Shown here: piece by piece, positions 1 through 7,370 of the stretch | Numbering within the stretch: position 1 is the stretch's first letter | Layout: each line of letters begins with the position of its first letter | Assembly (NCBI RefSeq): GCF_009377175.1 | Contig: NZ_VJZD01000011.1 | Location: forward strand, 1 to 64,000 | DNA length: 64,000 bases | Direction: 5' to 3' | From: Streptomyces adustus | GTDB taxonomy: Bacteria > Actinomycetota > Actinomycetes > Streptomycetales > Streptomycetaceae | The notes under the pieces: model-generated | The model's database searches: none | What the model was told of the DNA's origin: nothing | The model's input: the letters and a program-made list of their open reading frames with translations, nothing else | Made by a program: the position numbers and the translations under genes

Positions 1-1059
1 GTCCGGGGCGGCCGCGCGGACCGTGGTGCCGGTGCTGTGCGCCTCGTCCGGCGTGCCGCCCGCCGGACCGGTGGCGGTGCTCCGGTCCGGAGCAGTGCCC
101 GGGTCGGGGGCGGTGCCCGCCTCCGCCAGGGCGGCGGAGGCGGGCCGTGGCGGCCGGGGTCTCGGGGACGGCGGTGGCCCGTGGGGTCCGTCGGGTCCGA
201 ACCCCGCGGGGAGCGGACCGAGTTGGTCGAAGATCTCGATCAGGTCGTCGTCGAGGCCGGGCTCCGGCAGCAGCTCGGCGGCCGCGCCGAGCGCCTTGCG
301 GGCTCCCGTGGCCGTACGGAACCGGGCCTGCGGGTCCGGCTGCAACAGCATCGCCACGACCTGCCAGAGCGGCTCGGGAACGCCCACCGGCGCTCCCGGC
401 GTCCCGTGCGCCGCGAAGTACTGCACCAGCGCCTTGGCGTCGGGCTTGGCGCCCTCCAGCAGATACAGCGTGACCAGCCCCACGGCGAAGAGGTCGGCCG
501 TGAAGTCCGGGTCCGCGCCCATCAGCTGCTCGGGCGCGAGGTAACCGGGCGTCCCCACCACGAGGTTGGTCTCCGTCAAACGGGGTTCGCCGAGCCGCAT
601 CGCGATGCCGAAGTCGGACAGCCGCAGCCGGGGCCGGGCCGTTCCGGTGGCTTCGAGCAGCACGTTGGCGGGTTTGATGTCGCGGTGCACGACGCCTTCC
701 GCGTGCACCGCGGCCAGTCCGGCCAGGAGCTGGTCGATCAGGACGCAGACGAACGACGGCGGCAGCGGGCCGTAGTCGCCGATCAGATGGACCAGCGAAC
801 CACCCGCGACCAGGTCCATGGTGAACAGGACCTTGTCGTCGTCGGCGGCCCAGCTGGCGGGTGCGAGCACATGGGGATGGTCGATGCGCATCGCCTGCTC
901 ACGCACGAAGCGCAGCAGCGAGTGCGCGTCGCTCTGCTGGAGGACCTTGGCGGCCACGTAGCGGCGTCGGCGGTGGTCCCAGGCGCGCCAGACGGCGCCG
1001 ACCCCGCCGCGTCCGATCGGGTCGACCAGTTCGTACCGGCCGGCGAAGACCTCACCCAT
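1..1059 (-). CDS. Serine/threonine protein kinase, 3' end cut by window edge
   Basis: A eukaryotic-type protein kinase domain begins at the ATG at 1059 (MGEVFAGRYELVDPIGRGG). Visible motifs are the glycine-rich loop GRGGVGAVW (about residues 17-25), the ATP lysine in AAKVL, the catalytic loop HRDIKPANVLL (about 124-134), DFGIA (about 148) and APEQ. After about residue 270 the protein becomes a Pro/Ala/Gly-rich linker that runs off the left edge without a stop, so any membrane or sensor domain is unseen. It probably phosphorylates Ser/Thr on unknown partners. It lies downstream of the XRE regulator on the same strand, 178 bp away. The kinase family call is firm; the role is unknown. Confidence 0.9.
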   Translation of the reverse strand, partial: MGEVFAGRYELVDPIGRGGVGAVWRAWDHRRRRYVAAKVLQQSDAHSLLRFVREQAMRIDHPHVLAPASWAADDDKVLFTMDLVAGGSLVHLIGDYGPLPPSFVCVLIDQLLAGLAAVHAEGVVHRDIKPANVLLEATGTARPRLRLSDFGIAMRLGEPRLTETNLVVGTPGYLAPEQLMGADPDFTADLFAVGLVTLYLLEGAKPDAKALVQYFAAHGTPGAPVGVPEPLWQVVAMLLQPDPQARFRTATGARKALGAAAELLPEPGLDDDLIEIFDQLGPLPAGFGPDGPHGPPPSPRPRPPRPASAALAEAGTAPDPGTAPDRSTATGPAGGTPDEAHSTGTTVRAAAPD

Positions 1060-1148
1060 GGCTGTGCGCTGCTCCTCCCCCTGAGGCGTTCCCTCTTGCC
1101 CTCCCCCGCGGCAGGGGCGACGACTCCTCCCACGGTGGGTGCGACGGC

Positions 1149-1190
1149 TTCCGCGTGCCCCTTCAGGCGGTTTCCGCGTGCCCCCTCAGG
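1149..1190. repeat. Short tandem repeat in the gap before the kinase
   Basis: Two 19-bp copies differing at one base (1149-1167 and 1172-1190, core ttccgcgtgcccc) lie 23 bp apart between the XRE gene and the kinase. No function is evident; it looks like local duplication. Confidence 0.5.
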
Positions 1191-1237
1191 GCGTCGGCCC
1201 GGTCCCCGAACCCCCTTCGGTCACCGGGCCGTCGGCG

Positions 1238-1789
1238 TCAGCTCTGGTGGGACTGGTAGTGCGTCACCGCGTCCGAGGTGCGGCCGGCGCCGTAGACCCG
1301 GAGGAACTCTGCCAGCTCCGGGTGGGTCGGGGCGAGGGTGTCCGCGGCCTCGATGATGTCGCCGGCGGCGGCCACCGACCGCAGCAGCGACTGGATCTCC
1401 CGGACCACCCGCTTGACCGTGGGCGCACCCGAACTGCCGGTCGTCTGTGTGTGGTTGTTGCTGAGCACCGAGCCCCCCTGTGACCTCTTGATCTCGTCCA
1501 TCCGCTCGGTGGCCTCGGCGGCGCTGACGCTGCCGTCGGCGACCTGCCCCGCAAGTTCCTGGAGCAGTTGGACCCGCTGCACCACGGCCGGATTGCCGAT
1601 CTTCGCCCGCTGACCGCTCATCAGCTGGGACAGCATCGGCGCGGACAGGCCCAGCACCCCCGCCAGACGGGCCTGGTTGAGGCCCAGGTCTTCTATGAGC
1701 TTACGGAAGAGTGCCCCCAGCGGCTCCCCGTACCAGTTCCGCTGAAGTTCCCGCGCTCTCGCGGTCGCTTCCTGCTGTGCGGCGTCCAT
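1238..1789 (-). CDS. XRE-family helix-turn-helix DNA-binding protein
   Basis: A 183-residue protein starting at ATG 1789, chosen because it is preceded by GGGGAGA on the minus strand; the longer open frame upstream has no such site. A Cro/C1-type helix-turn-helix is visible at about residues 25-55 (LNQARLAGVLGLSAPMLSQL). The rest is helical and ends in a charged tail. It is a likely transcriptional regulator, and a perfect inverted repeat at 1822-1839 in its own upstream region is a plausible autoregulatory operator. Targets are not evident. The neighbouring kinase downstream may be cotranscribed, but the 178-bp gap makes that uncertain. Confidence 0.8.
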   Translation of the reverse strand: MDAAQQEATARARELQRNWYGEPLGALFRKLIEDLGLNQARLAGVLGLSAPMLSQLMSGQRAKIGNPAVVQRVQLLQELAGQVADGSVSAAEATERMDEIKRSQGGSVLSNNHTQTTGSSGAPTVKRVVREIQSLLRSVAAAGDIIEAADTLAPTHPELAEFLRVYGAGRTSDAVTHYQSHQS

Positions 1790-1821
1790 TGCGTCTCCCC
1801 ATCGCTTCCCCAAAAAACGGC

Positions 1822-1839
1822 GGTTCGCTGTAGCGAACC
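1822..1839. promoter_or_regulatory. Perfect 8+8 bp inverted repeat upstream of the XRE gene
   Basis: GGTTCGCT-GT-AGCGAACC lies 32-50 bp before the XRE start codon. Arm length, tight spacing and position fit an operator for a dimeric HTH protein, most simply the adjacent XRE protein itself. Binding is inferred. Confidence 0.5.
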
Positions 1840-1972
1840 ACGTCGAGCATCTTACGGAGAGTGGTCGCCCACGGGGACCCCCCAACTTTTTGCGAGATAC
1901 CCGGGATGAACCGGTAGTCTGGTCTGCGGCGCCCACCGGGATGTGGTTTCTCCGGTCGGACGCCTTGCTTCC

Positions 1973-2045
1973 GGGGCCTTAGCTCAGTTGGTAGAGCGCT
2001 GTCTTTGCATGGCAGATGTCAGGGGTTCGACTCCCCTAGGCTCCA
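1973..2045 (+). tRNA. tRNA-Ala (anticodon TGC)
   Basis: A 73-nt cloverleaf. The acceptor arm GGGGCCT pairs with AGGCTCC (one G-T pair), the D arm is GCTC/GAGC, the anticodon stem CTGTC/GGCAG carries loop TTTGCAT, and the T arm has GGGGTTCGACTCCCC. The anticodon at positions 34-36 is TGC, which reads GCA alanine codons. The discriminator is A and the 3' CCA is not encoded. Confidence 0.97.
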
Positions 2046-2052
2046 CAGAACG

Positions 2053-2091
2053 GACCGGCCGGACACCTCACAGGTGTCCGGCCGGTCTTTT
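2053..2091 (+). terminator. Intrinsic terminator after tRNA-Ala
   Basis: A perfect 16-bp stem (2053-2068 with 2072-2087) has a 3-nt loop and is followed by TTTT. It begins 8 nt after the tRNA. Confidence 0.9.
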
Positions 2092-2363
2092 GCGTGTTCC
2101 GTGACGTGTGTCACTCGGGCGATCCGGAAACGGGCCTGGGGCGTTGCAGTTCTTTGCGCAAATATGCGCGGAGAGTGGCGTCGGCCGACCGTCCCGGCGG
2201 ATGCGGCCGGGGAGCCTCGGTGAACCCGCTCCGAGGCGGCGGCCTTGCGTGAAACGGCATCCGCGCGGCCGCGTGACCGGACGGGTGCGTTGCGTCAAGG
2301 AAACGTGTGGGGATTGTGGAGAGTCGGTGCGTTGCAAACGTCACCGCAAAACACGCTTCCGCG

Positions 2364-2377
2364 GTTCCACGTGAAAC
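2364..2377. other. parS-like ParB site
   Basis: GTTCCACGTGAAAC differs from the Streptomyces parS core GTTTCACGTGAAAC at one base and fits the broader bacterial consensus TGTTNCACGTGAAACA except for its first base. It lies in the 350-bp gap between the tRNA-Ala terminator and the DUF5324 gene, next to that gene's terminator. The rest of the gap shows no gene that I can support. ParB/Spo0J binding is inferred from consensus. Confidence 0.75.
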
Positions 2378-2380
2378 ATC

Positions 2381-2420
2381 GCCGAGGGGCGGAGAGCCAC
2401 CAGGTTCTCCGCCCCTCGGC
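2381..2420 (-). terminator. Intrinsic terminator of the DUF5324 gene
   Basis: A 15-bp perfect stem (2381-2395 with 2406-2420) and a 10-nt loop lie 20 bp past the DUF5324 stop codon. The U-run is weak, as is usual in this GC range. Confidence 0.75.
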
Positions 2421-2440
2421 GATACTCGGCCCGGCCGGCG

Positions 2441-3139
2441 TCAGCCGCGGTCCTCGCGGTCCGCCGCCTCTTCCTCGGCCTCCTTGGCCTGTACTTCGGG
2501 ATCGAGCGCTGACTGGCTGCCGTCCACCGACGTCAGCCGATTCGACTCGGGTGCGTCCGTCGCGGCCGGCGGCTCGACGAGCCACTCCGGGTTGGCCTGC
2601 CGGTCCCACCACTTCCACGCGGCGAAGGCGCAGGCCGCCAGGACGGTCAGACCGGCCATCACCTTCAGGGCCCGCCCGGCCTTCGCCCGCCGCTTGTGCT
2701 TGCGGGCCAGCTGCTGGATCTCTTTCGGGGTCACCTGGCCGCGCAGTGCGGCCAGCGCGGCGAGGCTGCGTGCGGCCGCCTCGTCCTTGACGGGGCCGGC
2801 CGCCGCCACGGCCTGCTCGATCTTCGGGCGGGAGTAGTCGGCGGCCTGCCGGGCGGCCTCGCGAGTGCGGATCGCCGCCTCCTGGGCGGCCTGGTCGACC
2901 TTGGGCGGCACATGGGCGCGGGCCTGTTCCAGCCGGGGTGCCAGGTGGGCGTCGTACTGGACGCGGGCCTGCTCCGCGGCCTGCGACACCTTGGGCGCGA
3001 GCCGTACGCGGGCCTCGGATGCGTAGTACGCGGCCTTCTCCTTGGCCGTGTCGGCGTAGGGCGCCACAACTTCCGCGGCGTGCAGCACGCTGTCCTTCGC
3101 CGTCTCGGTCGCGGCGCGCACGCTGTCGATGCGGGTCAC
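2441..3139 (-). CDS. DUF5324 family membrane-anchored protein
   Basis: A 232-residue protein starting at GTG 3139, preceded by GAGGAGGAGGAA. Residues 1-130 are an Ala-rich amphipathic helical region with repeated short motifs (DTAKEKAAYYASE, APRLEQARAHVPPKVDQAA) reminiscent of late-embryogenesis or YtxH-type stress proteins. One transmembrane helix follows a basic patch (HKRRAKAGRALKVMAG, then LTVLAACAFAAW), and an acidic tail ends in DREDRG. I recognise it as the DUF5324 family, common in Streptomyces. Topology suggests a long helical cytoplasmic domain tethered to the membrane. Function is unknown; it is transcribed away from the cyclophilin gene. Confidence 0.85.
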   Translation of the reverse strand: MTRIDSVRAATETAKDSVLHAAEVVAPYADTAKEKAAYYASEARVRLAPKVSQAAEQARVQYDAHLAPRLEQARAHVPPKVDQAAQEAAIRTREAARQAADYSRPKIEQAVAAAGPVKDEAAARSLAALAALRGQVTPKEIQQLARKHKRRAKAGRALKVMAGLTVLAACAFAAWKWWDRQANPEWLVEPPAATDAPESNRLTSVDGSQSALDPEVQAKEAEEEAADREDRG

Positions 3140-3501
3140 GGGTTCCTCCTCCTCGGTGGCGTACGGTAATTCGGCTTTCCACCCTTTTACGGATCATGCC
3201 TGCCGACAGGCGCCGGGGCATGCGCGGACGGGCATCCGGGTCATACCGTCCGACCTGGGATCACTTCCGATCAAGAACGCCTTGGTTGTTGATCTAGTGC
3301 AATAGCGGATGAATGCGAAGAACATGAGCTTGTCGTCGACAATGCCACGGATCGTTGTCGAGTGCCCGTGTCGTGGAAGTACTGGTCCCGTTTTCCGTAA
3401 GCAAGTACCCGGATGTCCGCCCGGAAGGCGTCGTCGGGCGTCGCGCCGCCCGGGCCGTGCGAGGATTCGGACAGTCACAGGAAGACAACGGAAGGCAGAC
3501 C
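3140..3501. other. Divergent intergenic region, DUF5324 / ppiA
   Basis: This 362-bp stretch is comparatively AT-rich (for example 3285-3330) and must hold promoters for both flanking genes. An open frame continues upstream of the cyclophilin start to 3355 but lacks a ribosome-binding site and family similarity. I see no hairpin or operator that I would name. Confidence 0.6.
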
Positions 3502-4035
3502 GTGGCCGAGCAGCTCTACGCCACCCTGAAGACCAACCATGGCGACATCGAGGTTCGGCTCTTCCCGCACCACACGCCCAAGACGGTCAAGAACTTCGTC
3601 GAGCTCGCCCGGGGCGAGCGTGAGTGGACCAACCCCGAGACGGGTGAGAAGTCCACGGCCAGGCTCTACGACGGCACGGTCTTCCACCGGGTGATCAGTG
3701 GATTCATGATCCAGGGCGGTGACCCGCTGGGCAACGGCACCGGCGGCCCCGGTTACCAGTTCGAGGACGAGTTCCACCCGGAGCTCCAGTTCTCGAAGCC
3801 CTACCTGCTGGCCATGGCCAACGCCGGCCCGGGCACCAACGGCTCGCAGTTCTTCATCACCGTCTCGCCGACGGCCTGGCTGAACCGCAAGCACACCATC
3901 TTCGGTGAGATCACCGACGCGGCGAGCCAGAAGGTCGTCGACTCCATCGCCTCCACCCAGACGAACCCGCGCACCGACCGCCCGGTCAACGAGGTCGTCA
4001 TCGAGTCGGTCGTCGTCGAGACCCGCCAGGGCTGA
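3502..4035 (+). CDS. ppiA: Cyclophilin-type peptidyl-prolyl cis-trans isomerase
   Basis: A 177-residue cytoplasmic cyclophilin starting at GTG 3502 after GGAAGG. Family signatures are TVFHRVISGFMIQGGDPLGNGTGG, containing the catalytic Arg in FHRV and the QGGD strand, then LAMANAGPGTNGSQFFITVSP and KHTIFGEI. It isomerises X-Pro bonds during protein folding. The Trp that in human CypA confers cyclosporin sensitivity has a local counterpart in TAWLNRKHTIFGE. No signal peptide is present with this start. A hairpin terminator follows at 4056. Confidence 0.95.
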   Translation: MAEQLYATLKTNHGDIEVRLFPHHTPKTVKNFVELARGEREWTNPETGEKSTARLYDGTVFHRVISGFMIQGGDPLGNGTGGPGYQFEDEFHPELQFSKPYLLAMANAGPGTNGSQFFITVSPTAWLNRKHTIFGEITDAASQKVVDSIASTQTNPRTDRPVNEVVIESVVVETRQG

Positions 4036-4055
4036 CGTCGAGGCAGGGAACCTTA

Positions 4056-4087
4056 TGCCCCGCTCGTCCGTAAGGATGAGCGGGGCA
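4056..4087 (+). terminator. Hairpin terminator after ppiA
   Basis: A 14-bp stem with one non-Watson-Crick position (4056-4069 with 4074-4087) and loop GTAA lies between ppiA and the rhomboid gene. Confidence 0.75.
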
Positions 4088-4118
4088 AGGCATTGCATAC
4101 GACGACCTAGGGGATGTC

Positions 4119-5000
4119 ATGGACCAGGCTCGCGGCAGTCGGCAGGACGCCCAGAGTCTGCCCGGTTGCTACCGGCACCCGGACCGTGAGACCGGAATCA
4201 GCTGTACCCGCTGCGAGCGCCCGATCTGCCCCGAGTGCATGGTCAACGCCTCGGTCGGCTTCCAGTGCCCCGACTGCGCCCGCGAATCCGGCGCCGGCGC
4301 GGCCGCGGCCCGGCCCCGCACCGTCGCGGGCGGCGCCGTCGCAGCCGATCCGCGGCTCGCCACCAAGGTGCTGATCGGCGTCAACCTGGCTCTCTTCCTG
4401 CTCCAGCAGGTCCTCGGTGACCGCTTCAGCGAACGGTTCGAGCTCCTCGGCCAGGCCTACGTCCCGCTGCTGCACTCCGTCGAGGGCATCGCCCAGGGCC
4501 AGTGGTACCGGCTGCTCACCTCGATGTTCCTGCACGGCAGCTATATCCACATCCTGTTCAACATGCTCAGCCTGTGGTGGATCGGCGGCCCCCTGGAGGC
4601 GGCCCTCGGCCGGGTCCGCTACCTCGCGCTCTACTTCGTCTCCGGACTGGCCGGCAGCGCGCTCTGCTATCTGATCGCTGCGCCGAACCAGCCTTCGCTC
4701 GGCGCCTCCGGCGCGATCTACGGCCTCTTCGGCGCGATGGCGGTGCTCATGCGCCGGCTCAACTACGACATGCGCCCCATGATCGCCCTGCTGGTGATCA
4801 ACCTTCTCTTCACCTTCGGCCCGGGCATGAACATCGCCTGGCAGGCGCACCTCGGCGGCCTCGTCGCCGGTGTCGCCATCGGCTATGCCATGGTCCACGC
4901 GCCGCGCCGGCACCGTGCGCTGGTGCAGTACGGCAGCTGTGCGCTGGCGCTGGCCGTCGTTGTGGGCGTGACGCTGTTGAGGACGTTCCAGCTCACCTGA
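4119..5000 (+). CDS. Rhomboid family intramembrane serine protease with N-terminal zinc ribbon
   Basis: A 293-residue protein. Residues 9-50 hold a B-box-like cysteine/histidine cluster (CYRHPDRETGISCTRCERPICPEC, then CPDC) likely to bind zinc. Six or so membrane helices follow. The rhomboid active site is present: Ser in GASGAIYGLFG and His in WQAHLGGLVAG, with the HGSYIHILFNMLSLW element of TM2. It should cleave transmembrane helices of unknown partners. ATG 4119 is used; the N-terminal zinc module is a known feature of actinobacterial rhomboids. The gene is separated from crgA by the DnaA-box cluster. Confidence 0.93.
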   Translation: MDQARGSRQDAQSLPGCYRHPDRETGISCTRCERPICPECMVNASVGFQCPDCARESGAGAAAARPRTVAGGAVAADPRLATKVLIGVNLALFLLQQVLGDRFSERFELLGQAYVPLLHSVEGIAQGQWYRLLTSMFLHGSYIHILFNMLSLWWIGGPLEAALGRVRYLALYFVSGLAGSALCYLIAAPNQPSLGASGAIYGLFGAMAVLMRRLNYDMRPMIALLVINLLFTFGPGMNIAWQAHLGGLVAGVAIGYAMVHAPRRHRALVQYGSCALALAVVVGVTLLRTFQLT

Positions 5001-5008
5001 GCGGATGG

Positions 5009-5209
5009 TTGTCCACAGCGTGTGGCGGATCTTGTGCACATGGTGCGGGAACAGCTGTGCCCCCTGTCACTGACCCGTGTTCTCGCAGGTCAAGCAGGGG
5101 GCGAACAAGCTTTCGACGATGAGTGTTTCCGTCACACCGGCGTCAACCCTCGATGAGTTATCCACAGATCGTCGTTCTTTTCCCCACTGTGGAAAACAGC
5201 TGTGGATAA
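5009..5209. promoter_or_regulatory. Cluster of DnaA boxes outside an origin
   Basis: Within 201 bp are TTGTCCACA (5009-5017, +), TTGTGCACA (5032-5040, one mismatch), TTATCCACA (5158-5166, +), TTTTCCACA (5188-5196, minus) and TTATCCACA (5201-5209, minus). They match the DnaA box consensus TTNTCCACA. The gap lies between two genes transcribed toward each other (rhomboid, crgA), so it needs no promoter and could act as a DnaA-binding or titration site. Clusters of this type outside oriC are known in Streptomyces; whether this is one of the described ones I cannot tell. Confidence 0.8.
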
Positions 5210-5245
5210 CTCAGCGGATAGCCGTGGGCAGAGCCCCGGACGGCC

Positions 5246-5500
5246 CTACTTCCACTGGGTGGAGACGCCGAATCCCGCCGCGATAAAGCCGAAACCAACC
5301 ACGATGTTCCAGTTGTCCAGCTTGTCGATGGGCAGGGAGCCGTCGGACACATAGAAGACGACGATCCAGGCGAGGCCGATGAGGAACATGGCCAGCATGA
5401 CCGGCGCGACCCAGGCACGGCTGTTGAGCTTGATGGCGGTCGCCTGCTTCGCCGGGGGCGGCGTGTAGTCGGCCTTCTTGCGGATACGTGACTTCGGCAC
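5246..5500 (-). CDS. crgA: Cell division protein CrgA
   Basis: An 84-residue protein starting at GTG 5500 ([16 protein letters not shown]), preceded by AGGAGA; 84 residues is the normal CrgA length. Two transmembrane helices are visible (about residues 28-48 and 63-80) after a basic cytoplasmic N-terminus. CrgA is an actinobacterial divisome membrane protein. In Streptomyces it coordinates septation of aerial hyphae and restrains FtsZ ring assembly, and in mycobacteria it contacts FtsZ, FtsI and CwsA. It sits next to the sortase and pknB/rodA clusters, its usual place. Confidence 0.96.
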   Translation of the reverse strand: MPKSRIRKKADYTPPPAKQATAIKLNSRAWVAPVMLAMFLIGLAWIVVFYVSDGSLPIDKLDNWNIVVGFGFIAAGFGVSTQWK

Positions 5501-5641
5501 GAGGGTCTCTCCTGTCGATGCGCTGCGTGGCCGCGCAGGGAACTGGGGCTGGCTCGGGGCAGCGTACAAGGGGACTCTTAGCGCTCCCCCGGGCGTCCGT
5601 TAGCGTAGTGCTTCCGTGGCGTCGAAGGAGATAAGGGTACG

Positions 5642-6424
5642 TTGAGCAATTCTGCCGACTCTCCCGGGACCGAATCCAGTCCTGACCACCGCCGGGGCGG
5701 ACTCCGACCCGTGCGGGTGCTCACGGTGGCCGTTTTCGCGCTGGCCGGGCTGCTCTTCTTCACCAGTTTCAACACGGCCAAGGGCACCAACATCCGCACG
5801 GACACCTCGCTGCTGAAGCTGTCCGACCTCATCCAGGAGCGCAGCCGCAAGAACGGTCAGCTGGACGAGTCCAACGCGACCCTGCGCAACGACGTCGAGT
5901 CCCTCGCCGCGGGCGACGACGGCAGCACCGCCACGGAGGACGCGAAGGTCACGGCCCTGGAGAAGCGGGCCGGGACCCGGAAGCTCAAGGGGGAGGCGAT
6001 CACGGTCACCCTCAACGACGCCCCGCCGGACGCGACGGCCAAGCTCCCCGGCTACCCCGAGCCGCAGCCCGACTATCTGGTCATCCACCAGCAGGACCTC
6101 CAGGCCGTGGTGAACGCCCTGTGGGCGGGCGGCGCCAAGGGCATCAAGGTCATGGACCAGCGGCTGATCTCCACCAGTGCCGTGCGCTGCGTCGGCAACA
6201 CCCTGATCCTCCAGGGCCGGGTCTACTCGCCGCCGTACAAGATCACGGCCGTCGGTGACCCGGAGAAGCTCCAGAAGGCCCTGGCCGAGGCACCGGCGAT
6301 CCAGAACTACATGGTGTACGTCAACGTCTACGGGCTCGGCTGGAAAGTCACCGAGAACGGCACGGTGACTCTGCCCGGCTACTCGGGCACAGTGGATCTG
6401 CACTACGCGAAGCCTGTGGGGTAG
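5642..6424 (+). CDS. DUF881 family membrane protein
   Basis: A 260-residue protein. The TTG at 5642 is chosen because AAGGAGAT stands at the correct distance and no ATG or GTG fits. A short basic cytoplasmic segment precedes one transmembrane helix (VLTVAVFALAGLLFFTSF, about residues 27-44). The extracytoplasmic part begins with a coiled-coil-like stretch (about 55-85) and continues in the DUF881 fold (ITVTLNDAP, QQDLQAVVNALWAGGAKGI, NTLILQGRVYSPPYKI). DUF881 proteins commonly neighbour crgA and division genes in actinomycetes and are presumed envelope factors. The function is not established. It is divergent from crgA and probably leads the sortase operon. Confidence 0.9.
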   Translation: MSNSADSPGTESSPDHRRGGLRPVRVLTVAVFALAGLLFFTSFNTAKGTNIRTDTSLLKLSDLIQERSRKNGQLDESNATLRNDVESLAAGDDGSTATEDAKVTALEKRAGTRKLKGEAITVTLNDAPPDATAKLPGYPEPQPDYLVIHQQDLQAVVNALWAGGAKGIKVMDQRLISTSAVRCVGNTLILQGRVYSPPYKITAVGDPEKLQKALAEAPAIQNYMVYVNVYGLGWKVTENGTVTLPGYSGTVDLHYAKPVG

Positions 6425-6459
6425 AAGCACCTGGAGTAGAGCGGCCGCCGGGGGGCCCT

Positions 6460-7155
6460 GTGTCGGTGCGTGTGATCGTCAGGATCGTGAGCGAGCTCTG
6501 CATCACCGTGGGCACGGTGATCGTGCTCTTCGTCGTCTACGTGCTGTTCTGGACCGGGGTGAAGGCCGACCGGGTCATGGACCACCAGATCGACCAGTTG
6601 CGGCAGGAGTGGGCGCACGGGAACGTCCGGCCGTCGGCGGCTCCCGGTGCCGCCGCCTCCCCCGCCCCGACGCCGACGGCGTACCGCAGCGGCAGACCCT
6701 TCGCGATCATGTACATACCCCGGCTCGGTTTCACGTGGAACAAGCCGGTCCTGGAGGGCACCGCCACCGCCACCCTGAAGAAGGGGCTGGGCCACTACGC
6801 GGGCACCGCGCGGCTGGGGCAGACGGGCAACTTCTCCGTGGCCGGTCACCGGCGTACCTACGGTGATCCGTTCAAGGACTTTCCGCGGCTGCGCCCGGGG
6901 GACGCGGTGGTGCTGACGGACGGAACCACCTGGTTCACGTATCGGATCGACAAAGGGCCCTACAAAACCGTGCCCACGGACGTTGAGGTGATCGCCCCTG
7001 TGCCACGTAAGTCCGGGTATACGCGTGCGGGCCGCTATCTGACGTTGACCACGTGCGATCCCGAGTGGGGGCACAGTCACCGGCTGATCGTGTGGGCGCA
7101 CCTGGACTCCACACAGCCCGTGGAGGCAGGCGAACCCGAGGCGCTGCGCCGTTAG
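6460..7155 (+). CDS. Class E-type sortase (first of three)
   Basis: A 231-residue protein from GTG 6460. One N-terminal membrane helix (ITVGTVIVLFVVYVLFW, about residues 15-31) and a Pro/Ala linker precede the sortase barrel. Active-site elements are His in VAGHRRTYG, Cys in LTLTTCDPEW and Arg in SHRLIVW. Sortases join LPXTG-like (LAXTG for class E) proteins to the peptidoglycan precursor. It lies 35 bp after the DUF881 gene, consistent with an operon. It is more divergent than the next two sortases, lacks their long N-terminal region, and its coding sequence contains a parS-like site at 6728. Confidence 0.92.
   Translation: MSVRVIVRIVSELCITVGTVIVLFVVYVLFWTGVKADRVMDHQIDQLRQEWAHGNVRPSAAPGAAASPAPTPTAYRSGRPFAIMYIPRLGFTWNKPVLEGTATATLKKGLGHYAGTARLGQTGNFSVAGHRRTYGDPFKDFPRLRPGDAVVLTDGTTWFTYRIDKGPYKTVPTDVEVIAPVPRKSGYTRAGRYLTLTTCDPEWGHSHRLIVWAHLDSTQPVEAGEPEALRR
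6728..6741. other. parS-like ParB site inside a sortase gene
   Basis: GTTTCACGTGGAAC is the exact reverse complement of the site at 2364 and one base from the perfect palindrome. With its flanking bases it reads TGTTCCACGTGAAACC on the minus strand, 15 of 16 positions of TGTTNCACGTGAAACA. It encodes Gly-Phe-Thr-Trp-Asn in the sortase. Confidence 0.7.
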
Positions 7156-7208
7156 TCTGGTGCCGTGCGGCGTGAGTCTGGTGCCGTGGTACGAGGGGAA
7201 GGGACGGC

Positions 7209-7370
7209 ATGTACGGCTGGATCTGGCGGCAGCTGCCGGGAAACGCCTGGGTCAAGGCGCTGATCTCGATCGTGCTGGTTCTGGCCGTGGTCTACGTCCT
7301 CTTCCAGTACGTCTTCCCGTGGGCCGAACCGCTGCTGCCCTTCAACGATGTGACGGTGGACAACCAGTGA
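7209..7370 (+). CDS. Small membrane peptide (53 aa) between sortase and pabA
   Basis: Begins MYGWIWRQLPGN at ATG 7209 with GGGAAGGGAC upstream and ends at TGA 7368-7370, overlapping the GTG of pabA by four bases. It has one hydrophobic helix (ALISIVLVLAVVYVLFQYVF, residues 17-36) and a short tail ending DVTVDNQ. The four-base overlap with pabA and an operon position are good evidence of translation. It is probably a single-pass membrane peptide; I do not recognise a named family. Too short for automated calls, it could be missed in annotation. Confidence 0.75.
   Translation: MYGWIWRQLPGNAWVKALISIVLVLAVVYVLFQYVFPWAEPLLPFNDVTVDNQ

Noticed and set aside
2171-2223. Possible small coding frame (MRGEWRRPT...) after tRNA-Ala
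   Set aside because: Very short, no ribosome-binding site and no recognisable feature.
2241-2260. Extra parS half site (GCGTGAAAC)
   Set aside because: Only one half of the palindrome is present, with no matching left arm.
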